Shown in pieces: positions 48,230-58,982 of a DNA stretch of 64,000 nucleotides; the stretch's first letter is position 1, and each line of letters opens with the position of its first letter. Origin of the DNA: Streptomyces halobius (GTDB taxonomy: Bacteria; Actinomycetota; Actinomycetes; Streptomycetales; Streptomycetaceae); NCBI RefSeq assembly GCF_023277745.1, contig NZ_CP086322.1, positions 2,728,001-2,792,000 of the forward strand, written 5' to 3'. The translations under genes and the position numbers were made by a program. The notes beneath the pieces were generated by a model that saw nothing but the letters and a program-made list of their open reading frames with translations, was not told where the DNA came from and ran no database searches.

Positions 48230-49749
48230 ACCCCCAGGTGTAGCACCCGTACATCGGGCAGCCCCTCGGCGACCGACGGGTCGCGCACCGTCCCCAGCAG
48301 ACGGACATGCCCCCGCTCAGTCATCCGTACGGCCAGCGACACCAGCTCCCGCGCCTGCCGCTGGTCCATGCAACGGTCCATCCCGTCCGCCAGGACCGTC
48401 AGCTGCTGCTGAGCCGACGGGATCTCCCCGGCCGGGTCCATGGCGAGCACCCCCGGGCCGGTGAGCAGCACCAGCGCCAGCGCGACAAACCGCAGCTCAC
48501 CGTCCCCGAGCTGCTCGATGGGCAGCGCCCCCAAGGCACCCCGGTCGATGACGGCCCGCATGCCCTGTGAGCCACGCCCCGCCTGGGACGCGTCCACCAT
48601 GGGGGACCCGCTCACGGCCTGAGCCGCCTCAGCACCTCGTGACGGCTGAGTCAGCTGAGCTACCCGGGGCCCTTGCGCCCCCTGGGCTGCCGGCGCCGAC
48701 CCGACCCCGGCCTTCTGCCCCACCCCGGGCCCGGCATCCACCGCCCCCTCGGCACTCCCCTGCCGCGGCACCGCCCGCAGCCCGTCGACAGGGCCGGTGG
48801 ACGCCTCCCGTACGGCCCTGACCAGCACCTCATGCCGTCGCCTGCATTCGCGACTCGTACGGTCCAGCACCGCGGGAAGGTTGTCGCAGGACGGCCTCAG
48901 CCGCCCCTCATCCACCACTTCCTCGTCCCCGTCACGCCGCCAGTCGCCGGATTCGCCACCGCCCCGGCGCCCGGCACGCGCACCCCCGCGCCCGGCCCCA
49001 CGGGATCCCCCGGAACTCCCCTCCCGGCCACCCCCACGAGCCCCGTTCCGCACCGCACCTCCCCCACCGGAACCGCCGTGGCCGTCACCCCCACCCTGCG
49101 CAGCGTCCCCACCCCTGCCCGCCGCGCGCATCACTTCCGGCCGGGGATCGCAGACGAACGCTGACCGGAGCGCGACCACGACCTGCTCCGCCGCGGCCAG
49201 GACCAGTCGCTGTCCCGCCGTCTTGCCCGCGACGCGCAACGGCAGCAGCGAGGTGCCCAGCCGGTCGTCGGGCAGCGGCGCACGTGTCACCGGAGTGGCA
49301 CCCGCCGTGTGCCAGGCCGCTTGGACGGCGGGGCGGGACGGATCGGTGAGGGCCGTGGTGAGCAGCGTCTGGCCGCCACCGGTCAACCGCTCGCCGACGA
49401 TGCGCAGTTCGGGCTCGGCCTGCACGGCGAGATCGAGGCTGACCGGGCCGGCCGGTCCGTCGACCGTGCAGCCGATACGGAACCCACGCCGCCCCTGGCC
49501 GTCGGGGCGGGCGCCCGCCGGAACGCATGCCGTCGCACCGCCCGCCACCACCTCGACGGCCCGCGCCAGCCGCTCACCACTGCCGAGCCTGGCGAGGATC
49601 TCGTAAGCCTGAAGCGCACTGGACTTGCCGCTGCCGCTCTCCCCGCTCAGCAGCGTCAACGGGCCGAGCGGCAAAGTGACGCCTCGATGGGACTTGAAGG
49701 CGGACAGCCGTAATTCGGTGACCGCCGGCCGCACACTGTCGGTATCCAT
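48226..49749 (-). CDS. AAA-type ATPase with SMC-like head and disordered insert
   Basis: This 507-residue protein has a Walker A motif GESGSGKSSALQ at residues 35-46 after the recF/SMC-type start LRLSAFKSHRGVTLPLGPLT. A signature-like LGDGELRFVALALVLL and Walker B-like GVLAMDPAGE are near the C-terminus. Between them are about 200 residues of glycine/arginine-rich and alanine/glutamine-rich low-complexity sequence where coiled coil might be expected. It probably binds ATP as a head-to-head dimer; its partner and function are unknown. Coupled to the MazG-like gene by an ATGA overlap. Confidence 0.8.
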   Translation of the reverse strand: MDTDSVRPAVTELRLSAFKSHRGVTLPLGPLTLLSGESGSGKSSALQAYEILARLGSGERLARAVEVVAGGATACVPAGARPDGQGRRGFRIGCTVDGPAGPVSLDLAVQAEPELRIVGERLTGGGQTLLTTALTDPSRPAVQAAWHTAGATPVTRAPLPDDRLGTSLLPLRVAGKTAGQRLVLAAAEQVVVALRSAFVCDPRPEVMRAAGRGGDAAQGGGDGHGGSGGGGAVRNGARGGGREGSSGGSRGAGRGGARAGRRGGGESGDWRRDGDEEVVDEGRLRPSCDNLPAVLDRTSRECRRRHEVLVRAVREASTGPVDGLRAVPRQGSAEGAVDAGPGVGQKAGVGSAPAAQGAQGPRVAQLTQPSRGAEAAQAVSGSPMVDASQAGRGSQGMRAVIDRGALGALPIEQLGDGELRFVALALVLLTGPGVLAMDPAGEIPSAQQQLTVLADGMDRCMDQRQARELVSLAVRMTERGHVRLLGTVRDPSVAEGLPDVRVLHLGV

Positions 49750-49804
49750 GTGGGGACGCTATGCAGCGCCCCGCACGGAGAACCGTTACGCCCGACAGCT
49801 CTTC

Positions 49805-50194
49805 CTACGAACGGGGGACGGTACCGCCCGCCGCCTCGGCGACCTCGGTGCCGATCGGCGCCAGCAGGAACACATTGGTGTCGACGCGGTGCATTCCGCT
49901 GCCGAGCCCGAAGACAACCCCGCTGGAGAAGTCCAGGATGCGCTTGGCCACATCGGTGTCGGCGCTGCTGAGGTCCAGCAGGACCGGGATCTGCGCCATG
50001 AGGTACTCGGCGACCTCGCGCGCGTCCGCGAAGGTCTGCACGCGGATGACGATGAACCGCCGCATTTCCTCCGCCGGTTCCTCCTCGGGGAGGGCGCGGT
50101 GGTCGGGCCAGGACGGCCATTCGCTGCCGCTGCGGAGCGGGACGACCTCGGCGAGCCCCTCCCACTGCTCGTCGGTGGCATCGGGGTCGTTCAC
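49805..50194 (-). CDS. sflB: SepF-like cell-division protein (SflB type)
   Basis: This 129-residue protein carries the SepF core (FIVIRVQTFADAREVAEYLM; PVLLDLSSADTDVAKRILDF; GVVFGLGSGMHRVDTNVFLL). SepF tethers FtsZ to the membrane; Streptomyces have two extra SepF-like proteins that modulate sporulation septation. The usual N-terminal membrane-targeting helix is replaced by an acidic DPDATDEQWEGL stretch, as expected for a paralogue. The symbol is assigned by synteny with SCO5967 (recalled). A good promoter lies upstream. Confidence 0.82.
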   Translation of the reverse strand: MNDPDATDEQWEGLAEVVPLRSGSEWPSWPDHRALPEEEPAEEMRRFIVIRVQTFADAREVAEYLMAQIPVLLDLSSADTDVAKRILDFSSGVVFGLGSGMHRVDTNVFLLAPIGTEVAEAAGGTVPRS

Positions 50195-50250
50195 CGAATC
50201 ACCTCACCCAGAGGGGCACTGATTGTCTGCGGCGGTATCTGCATCGCACG

Positions 50251-50280
50251 ATTCTAGGGATAAACACACAAAGCTTGTCA
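50251..50280 (-). promoter_or_regulatory. Promoter of the SepF-like gene
   Basis: On the minus strand TGACAA (50275-50280) and TAGAAT (50251-50256) are 18 bp apart, about 57 bp upstream of the ATG at 50194. Confidence 0.55.
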
Positions 50281-50482
50281 CATGCGACACGCGGCGCCGC
50301 ACCCCTGCCCCATCCTGCACCATGGCCCCTGACCAGTGCCGACGACGTCGGCAGATATCTTGCGTCGAGTTTGTGTGTGCCCGTTCATCCCCCCTTGTGA
50401 CGGAGGTCGGTACAGTCGTCCACGCTGGGCCTCCCGTAGCCGCAGCACCTCACGCGTTTCTTGCTGGGTATCGTGGCGCCAC

Positions 50483-51058
50483 GTGGGCGACAGCACTGTA
50501 TGGACCGTGGCGATCGCGGCGCTGACCGGTGGCACCGCGGTGCTCGCCAGTTGGGTCACCAGCCGCGGCAGCACCCAGGCCGCCAGAATCCAGGCGGAGA
50601 TAGTCGCGCGGTCGCAGCGTGCCGAGCGGCTGCGCGAGAGCCGGCGTACGGCCTATCTGGATCTGATCGAACAGACCCACCGGATGGGCGAGTTGTACTG
50701 GGAGATATCCGCGTCGCTGCGGCTGCCCGAATCCGCTGACCGTACGGCAGCTCTCCACGAGCTGTACGACCGGGAGATCGCCGAGTATGCCCGGATGCGC
50801 CGCTGCGCACGCGTCGTGGAGCTGGAGGGCCCGGCCGCAGCGGCCGCGGCGGCGCTCGCCCTCCAAAAGGCCACCGGTCCCTTCTTCTCGGCTTTCAAGG
50901 CCGAGTTGGATGGCAACAGCGGTGCCCGCAACGGCGATACGGACAACCAGCGCGACAACCACGAAGAGTTTAACGCCGCCTACAACCCCTTCTGGAAGGC
51001 GCTGGAGGACTTCGTGGACGCGGCCCGGGACGCCCACCAGAACGGCGAGGGCGCCTGA
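50483..51058 (+). CDS. Small membrane-anchored protein of unknown function
   Basis: This 191-residue protein starts at the GTG at 50483 (VGDSTVWTVAIAALTGG). It has one N-terminal hydrophobic segment (residues 5-25), then an arginine/glutamate-rich amphipathic helix (AEIVARSQRAERLRESRRTA) and a helical domain to the end. It looks like a single-pass membrane protein with a cytoplasmic helical bundle. No family is recognised. It faces the SepF-like gene across a shared 290 bp regulatory region and is convergent with the oxygenase gene, three bases apart. Confidence 0.7.
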   Translation: MGDSTVWTVAIAALTGGTAVLASWVTSRGSTQAARIQAEIVARSQRAERLRESRRTAYLDLIEQTHRMGELYWEISASLRLPESADRTAALHELYDREIAEYARMRRCARVVELEGPAAAAAAALALQKATGPFFSAFKAELDGNSGARNGDTDNQRDNHEEFNAAYNPFWKALEDFVDAARDAHQNGEGA

Positions 51059-51061
51059 GCT

Positions 51062-51724
51062 CTAGAGGGTGTCGTCGAGCAGGTCGGTGACGAACTTTCG
51101 CAGTCGCCCGTCCACTACGGGAGTGACGCCGTGCAGCACCTGGGCCCCGTAGGCGACGACGGTGCCCGGCCCCGCATCGCACATCCACCGGGTACGGTGC
51201 GCGCGCTGAAGCCATCCCGGCTGCTGGTCGTGCTGCTGCAACCCGTGTGTTCCGGCGGGAAGGTGCCGGGTGAGCGGAGTGTCCGGTGCGAAGCCGTCCT
51301 CCGGACCGGCGATCCGGCCGTCCCAGAGCACCGGGTCGGACGATGTCTCGACGTAGAATCCGCCGCCCCGGTCGGCGTCGTCGAGGACCACGCCGATCCG
51401 GCCCGAGCGGCGCGGGCGGGCCGCCGGGTCCACGATCCCGTCGATATGCGCCGGCACGCTCTCGCCCTCCCCCAGTTCCGTGTACCCCCAGGGCGCGGCG
51501 CTCCGCACCGACGGGAGCACACGGCGCAGCACGGGCAGCGCACGCTCCAGGGCACTGTGCAGAATGTCCTGTGCCTCTTCCGGCGCCTCGACCACTTGCG
51601 CCTGGAAGGCGGGCCGCCAGCCGCCGAGTCCGGTGGCCACGATCTTCCGCAGCTGAGTGAGTTCCTCCTCCGTCAGAAAGTTCTCGACCGTCTGCAGTGC
51701 CAGCGTCTGCCCCACGGTAATCAC
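51062..51724 (-). CDS. 2OG-Fe(II) oxygenase family protein
   Basis: This 220-residue protein has the non-haem iron triad pattern: HID at residues 93-95 (SVPAHIDG), a distal His in AYGAQVLHGVTPVV, and Arg in GRLRKFVTDLL for 2-oxoglutarate. It resembles small prolyl-hydroxylase-like enzymes. It has an isolated position, so the substrate (protein, amino acid or small molecule) is unknown. Confidence 0.75.
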   Translation of the reverse strand: MITVGQTLALQTVENFLTEEELTQLRKIVATGLGGWRPAFQAQVVEAPEEAQDILHSALERALPVLRRVLPSVRSAAPWGYTELGEGESVPAHIDGIVDPAARPRRSGRIGVVLDDADRGGGFYVETSSDPVLWDGRIAGPEDGFAPDTPLTRHLPAGTHGLQQHDQQPGWLQRAHRTRWMCDAGPGTVVAYGAQVLHGVTPVVDGRLRKFVTDLLDDTL

Positions 51725-51956
51725 GGCACGCCCCCTTCGAAGAGCACTCGTCGGTCCGATCAGGGTCCCGCCGGATCCGGCAGGCGCTGCAGGGCGCGAA
51801 GCGCCACGTCGACGCAGAACGGCGCAGCCGGGGCGCCCACGCCCGCGCGTACGACGGGGTCCGCCGCTTACGCGAAGGGGGGCACGGGGTCGGCTGGGTA
51901 GTCTCCGCGCCCTGTACGGTGCACCGTCGTCCGTGCGGGGTCGCTCCCTGCCCCGC

Positions 51957-54143
51957 CTATCGCGGTCGTACGCTGCCCAGCCACAGAACGTCGCGGGCGC
52001 GGGTCATGGCGACGAAGAGCTGGCTGCGGGCCAGTTCGCCGCGTTCACGTGCCGTCTCGGCCGATTCGGGGCCCGTTGGCACATCGGCGTCGTGCAGCGG
52101 CAGATAGACACGCTTGAATTCCAGGCCCTTGGCGCGGCGATAGCTGCCGAGCTTCACGGCCTCGACGGTGTGTCCGTCGTAGTGCTCCAGCAGGCACACG
52201 CGTATGCCGGCCTGGGTGAGAAGGCGCTGGTAGCCGTCGATGGCGCGCTTCGACGAGCACAGTACGGCGGCGTCCGACCGCTCCTGGGGTGTCAGCTCGC
52301 GCAGGGCCGCCACGAGCGCCTGGTCGTGTTCGGCCGCCGTCGGCTTCACCACGCGGTGCACCCGGCCGTCGTGATAGGTCAGGTCGACGTCCCGTCGTCC
52401 CGGGGTACGAAGGCCGTCGATGTCCTCGAAGGAGTCCTCGGCGACGATGGCCAGCGCGGCGTCCACGATCTCCTTGCTGTTGCGGTAGTTGGTACGGAGG
52501 ACCTGGCCGCGGTCGCCACGGATGTCGACGCCCGCGTCCGACAGCCGGAAGCCACCCGGGTAGACGGCCTGCTGGCCGTCGCCGACCAGGAGCAGGCCGT
52601 TGGGTGTGTCGCCGACCAGGGCGTACAGCAGCCGCACTCCGACGAGTGTCAGATCCTGGACCTCGTCCACGATGACGGCCCGGTAGGGGGAGTCGCCGGC
52701 GCCGGTCGCCTCTTCCAGGGCGAGGGAGAGAATGTCGTTGAAGTCGTGCACGGCGCGCTCGGTCCGGTGGGACTCATACGCCTCGTACAGCGCCCAGACC
52801 GCCCGCCGGTGAGCGCGTCGGAGGGTGGTCCGTCGACGGCGGCGGGCGACGGCGGCGTATTCCTCGAACGAGGCGATGCCGCGCCCCTTGATGACGTAGC
52901 TGATCTCTTCGTGCCAGTAGTGCGGGGACGGGTCGATCTCGGCCAGGCAGCTGTCCCGTCCGACGTCCTTCCAGGCGAAGCTGAAAGCCGTCTCCGCCCT
53001 CGCCTTGTTCAGCTGGACCGGCACACCGCGTCCCTTCAGGAACTCCTGGGCCCAGGAGTGCAGGCTGCGGAAGTCGATCCGGTCCGCCACGGCCGGGGCC
53101 ATGGTCTTCAGAAAGGTGCCCTGCACACGGGGCAGGTTGTTCGCGAAGGTGACGTACAGGACCCGGCCGGTGGTGTGCCGGGCGAGGTGGGCCGCACGGT
53201 GCAGTCCGACGACCGTCTTGCCGGTGCCGGCCGGACCGCTGATACGGGCGGGGCCGGCCCAGTTACGGCGCACCAGCGCGACCTGGTCAGGGTGCAGAAA
53301 GGTCATCCACTGTTCGATGGGCGCCTGACGTGCCTCGTCCAGCGCGGCCTGGCAGAGGCCGTCGAGGTCGAAGAGGCCGTCGGGCTCCGATCCCGGTTGC
53401 CGTGGACGGCTGCGCGACGGAACGGTCCGCGCGGGCGCCCGGTCTGACTGCCCCGTCCGTCCGGCCACCGGGGGCCACGAGTTTCGTGCGGCTTGTGGGG
53501 TGCGTGCGGACTGTGGGGTTGGTGCGCCTCGGGCCGGCGCGCTCCGCTTCGCGGACGGGTCCTCGTACTCGGGGAAGACCCGCTCCAGATGCTCGGCGAT
53601 GGCGCGCACCTGCGCCGCGGAGAGCCGGGTGCGCTCACGCAGCAGCGCCGGTCCGATCTCGTACTCGCCCAGCAGCCGGATCCGCCCTAACTCGACGTTG
53701 ACCTGCCGCCCCACGAAGGCCATGACCGGCTGCACCGCCACCGGGGACAGGCCCAGCGAGGCCACGGCGCCCTCCGCCGTCTTCGTCACCGCCAGCAGCT
53801 TGCGCCGGTGCTCGTCGCGCGACTCGCCCCCGGCGCGCAGCTCACCGTCCGAAGTCTCCGGAGCGGCCTGCCAGTTCTTGACGTCGACGACGAAGACACC
53901 ACCGGGGCCGATCAGCAACATATCGACATTGGCCGCGCGGGTGCCCGGCCATCGCCGGTCGACGAGCAGCCGCCAGCCCCGCTCGGTCAGCACCAGCAGC
54001 TGCGCGGCGACCCGCCGCTCGCCCTCGCTCGCCGCCTCCCAGCGCAGTGCCCGCTGCCGGGCCGCCCGCCACTGCTCGCGCAACAGCCGTTCCTGGAGCC
54101 GGGCTTCCTGAGCCCGACGTGCGGCCGAACCGCCTGCCGCCAT
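51957..54143 (-). CDS. NERD nuclease-related domain / UvrD-type helicase
   Basis: This 728-residue protein begins with a NERD domain (residues 30-160; VDMLLIGPGGVFVVDVKNW) related to restriction-type nucleases. A superfamily-1 helicase follows: Walker A ISGPAGTGKTVVGLH, Walker B VIVDEVQDLTLVG, motif IV-like RTNYRNSKEIVDA, and C-terminal LFVAMTRARDVLWLG. An unstructured arginine/proline linker joins the parts. The ATG at 54143 has GGGGGGCGAG upstream. Proteins of this layout act in DNA repair or possibly anti-phage defence; no other defence gene adjoins it. Confidence 0.87.
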   Translation of the reverse strand: MAAGGSAARRAQEARLQERLLREQWRAARQRALRWEAASEGERRVAAQLLVLTERGWRLLVDRRWPGTRAANVDMLLIGPGGVFVVDVKNWQAAPETSDGELRAGGESRDEHRRKLLAVTKTAEGAVASLGLSPVAVQPVMAFVGRQVNVELGRIRLLGEYEIGPALLRERTRLSAAQVRAIAEHLERVFPEYEDPSAKRSAPARGAPTPQSARTPQAARNSWPPVAGRTGQSDRAPARTVPSRSRPRQPGSEPDGLFDLDGLCQAALDEARQAPIEQWMTFLHPDQVALVRRNWAGPARISGPAGTGKTVVGLHRAAHLARHTTGRVLYVTFANNLPRVQGTFLKTMAPAVADRIDFRSLHSWAQEFLKGRGVPVQLNKARAETAFSFAWKDVGRDSCLAEIDPSPHYWHEEISYVIKGRGIASFEEYAAVARRRRRTTLRRAHRRAVWALYEAYESHRTERAVHDFNDILSLALEEATGAGDSPYRAVIVDEVQDLTLVGVRLLYALVGDTPNGLLLVGDGQQAVYPGGFRLSDAGVDIRGDRGQVLRTNYRNSKEIVDAALAIVAEDSFEDIDGLRTPGRRDVDLTYHDGRVHRVVKPTAAEHDQALVAALRELTPQERSDAAVLCSSKRAIDGYQRLLTQAGIRVCLLEHYDGHTVEAVKLGSYRRAKGLEFKRVYLPLHDADVPTGPESAETARERGELARSQLFVAMTRARDVLWLGSVRPR

Positions 54144-54446
54144 GTACTCGCCCCCCTCGTACGCGGAGTAGTGACCATAGGTCGTTGCACGGTGGTGCAA
54201 TAGCTGCCGTGGGGTGGCGCCGAGCTGCAGACCGGCGCCCCAGCGGCTCGGCGAAGGCTCGGTCACGCGTCGTATGAGGGGTCTCATGCCGGTCGTTTGA
54301 CGGTTCGTTTGACGCGTCGTCTGACGAGTGGTTTGACGGTTGGTGTGACAGTTGGTGTGACGGGGCGGTGGCAGGGTCGATGACAGGTCGGCGGAGGCGC
54401 CGGGAAGCCATGGTGCGGTCCGGCGTCCCGGCGCCCCCGCCCGGCC
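54144..54446. repeat. Intergenic region with six 12 bp tandem repeats
   Basis: Units of the form GTTTGACGGTTC follow one another without gaps from 54295 to 54366. No gene is seen in the 300 bp between geosmin synthase and the helicase. Confidence 0.75.
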
Positions 54447-57039
<2,593 letters not shown>

Positions 57040-57590
57040 TCCGTTGATGCGTTCTGCGTCGTCACGGTGAACCGGGACTCCCAGGGCTCCGGACAACAGC
57101 GCCGGCAGCGCCTGCCCGGGCCCCCTCCGGCACACCACCCGGTCGATCAGCAGCCACTTCGCCAGGACGCCCGCGACGACCATTCCGGTGGCGGGCGCCG
57201 TCGACCCGAACCGTACCGTCGCCCACACCGCGCACCCGCCCCGCGGCACGGTCCGCCCGGCGAGTTCGGCGAGCGTGGCGGCCGGGTCGAGGGGGTGTCC
57301 GGCGGCCGTCAGCAGCCCCACCAGGGTGAGAGCTGCGAGCCCCGTGACGGCGGCGGGCCAGGCGAGGCGGCGGGCGACGGTGCGCGGGTAGCCGGTCGGC
57401 AGCGAGAGGTGCAGCGCGGCCATCGGCTCCCGCGCCACCGCCGCGGCGCAGGCCGCGCCGCGGCGGCCGGAGGCGCGCAGGTCAGCAGCGAGCGGCCGAG
57501 GAGCAGACCGGCGTCGGTGCGCACGACCATCGACGCGTACGCGAGGAGCTTCGGCAGCGCCGACAGCGCGTAGGACTGCCGTCCACAGCG
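57040..57590 (-). pseudogene. Membrane protein remnant
   Basis: One frame contains AWPAAVTGLAALTLVGLLTA and a second hydrophobic segment ending in LAKWLLIDRVVCRRG. An upstream part (LPKLLAYASMVVRTDAGLLL) is in a different frame near 57480-57580. The two probably belonged to one integral membrane protein of transporter type. I cannot name the family. Confidence 0.45.
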
Positions 57591-57739
57591 GCGTACCTCG
57601 TGGGACCATCAAGTCGCGGCGGCCATTGCGGAGTTCCTCCCGAGTGTCCCTGGCCGGGCTGCAACGGTGGAACGGCATATGCGCAGCACCGCATCGATCG
57701 AGGCCATGACTCGGGCTGCCACGGCCCTGACATCCCTGG

Positions 57740-58070
57740 GGGGCACAGCTCCGGGACGCGGGATTCACCGCGCACGAGATCAGCGCGCGGCTCGGCGTAC
57801 CCGACATCCGCGAGGCGCCGGCCAACGCGGCCTGGCACTCCTTCGCCCAGGGCCACAGCGACGAACCGGCCGAGCGCCGGTGACGTCCTGCTGCGCCTGT
57901 TCGCACTGAACCTCCCGGTGCCCTTCGGGCAGTTCACGCCCCTCGTACCCGCCGCTGCGCGCGGCGCTCACGGATCTGGACATGGTGCGGCCCGCCGGGG
58001 AGTGCACCGAGACCGCCGCCTGTGTCGAGGCGACGGTCTCGCTCTCGCCGGTCTCCGCCGATACGGTCGT
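57740..58070 (+). pseudogene. Fragment resembling a methyltransferase N-terminal (DUF7059-type) region
   Basis: LRDAGFTAHEISARLGVPDI continues after a frame change as DVLLRLFALNLPVPFGQF, and after another as LRAALTDLDMVRPAGE to about 58070. This order of segments resembles the N-terminal domain found ahead of some class I methyltransferases. The catalytic domain is missing; the aromatase reading begins where this one stops. Confidence 0.4.
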
Positions 58071-58982
58071 CGGATCGCCGCTCCGGCCGACCAGGTCTAC
58101 GCCCTCATCCGCGACGCCGTGGACTGGCCACAGCACTTCATCCCCACCCTCCACGTCGAGCGCGCGGCCCTGGGCCCCGACAGCGAGCGCCTGTGGATCT
58201 GGGCCACCGCCAACGGCGACGTCACCCACTGGACCTCGCACCGCACCCTCGACCCGAGGCGGCGGCGGATCGTCTTCGAACAGGAGGTCTGTTCCCCGCC
58301 CGTGGCCGCGATGAGCGGCGAATGGACGGTCGACGACGGCCCGGACGGCGGCTGCGAGCTGGTCCTGCACCACACCTTCTCCGCCGTGGACGACCTCCCG
58401 GAGAACGTCGACTGGATCACCTCGGCCACCGACCGCAACAGCCGCACCGAGCTGGCCAACATCAGGGCCCTGGCCGAGAACGCCCAGGCCGACGCCGAAC
58501 TCCTCTTCTCCTTCGCGGACTCCGAGACGGTGCGCGGCCCCTCCGAGCAGGTCTACGCATTCCTCCAGGAAGCCGGCGCCTGGCCGGACCGGCTCCCCCA
58601 CGTCTCCCGCCTCGACCTCCGCGAGCCCTCCGAAGGACTCCAACTGATGACGATGGTGACCCGCGCGGGCAATGGCTCGGAGCACACCACCGAGTCGGTG
58701 CGGGTCTGCTTCCCCCACGACCGGATCGTCTACAAGCAGCTCACCACGCCCCCTCTGATGGCCACCCACATCGGGCAGTGGCTGTTGCAGGAGACCGACG
58801 ACGGCGTGTGCGTCACCTCCCACCACACCATCAGGGTGAACGAGGCGGCCATCCCCGCCGTCCTGGGCCCCGAGGCCACCCCGGCGACCGCACGCGACTA
58901 CCTCCGCGAGGCGGTCGGCGGCAACAGCGCTGCCACTCTCTCCCTCGCCAAGCGCTTCGCAGAGGCCCCCCATGCCGTCTGA
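58002..58982 (+). CDS. Aromatic polyketide aromatase/cyclase (two START-like domains)
   Basis: The protein has two SRPBCC/START-type domains, about residues 25-165 (RIAAPADQVYALIRDAVDWP) and 175-315 (GPSEQVYAFLQEAGAWPDRL). This is the didomain layout of ActVII-type first-ring aromatase/cyclases of type II polyketide synthases. The family-like reading starts abruptly at about 58077; upstream codons in this frame overlap another gene's remnant. The native start may therefore be lost; GTG 58002 is the nearest in-frame start but has no good ribosome site. Its stop overlaps the oxygenase start by 11 bases. Confidence 0.8.
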   Translation: MHRDRRLCRGDGLALAGLRRYGRRIAAPADQVYALIRDAVDWPQHFIPTLHVERAALGPDSERLWIWATANGDVTHWTSHRTLDPRRRRIVFEQEVCSPPVAAMSGEWTVDDGPDGGCELVLHHTFSAVDDLPENVDWITSATDRNSRTELANIRALAENAQADAELLFSFADSETVRGPSEQVYAFLQEAGAWPDRLPHVSRLDLREPSEGLQLMTMVTRAGNGSEHTTESVRVCFPHDRIVYKQLTTPPLMATHIGQWLLQETDDGVCVTSHHTIRVNEAAIPAVLGPEATPATARDYLREAVGGNSAATLSLAKRFAEAPHAV

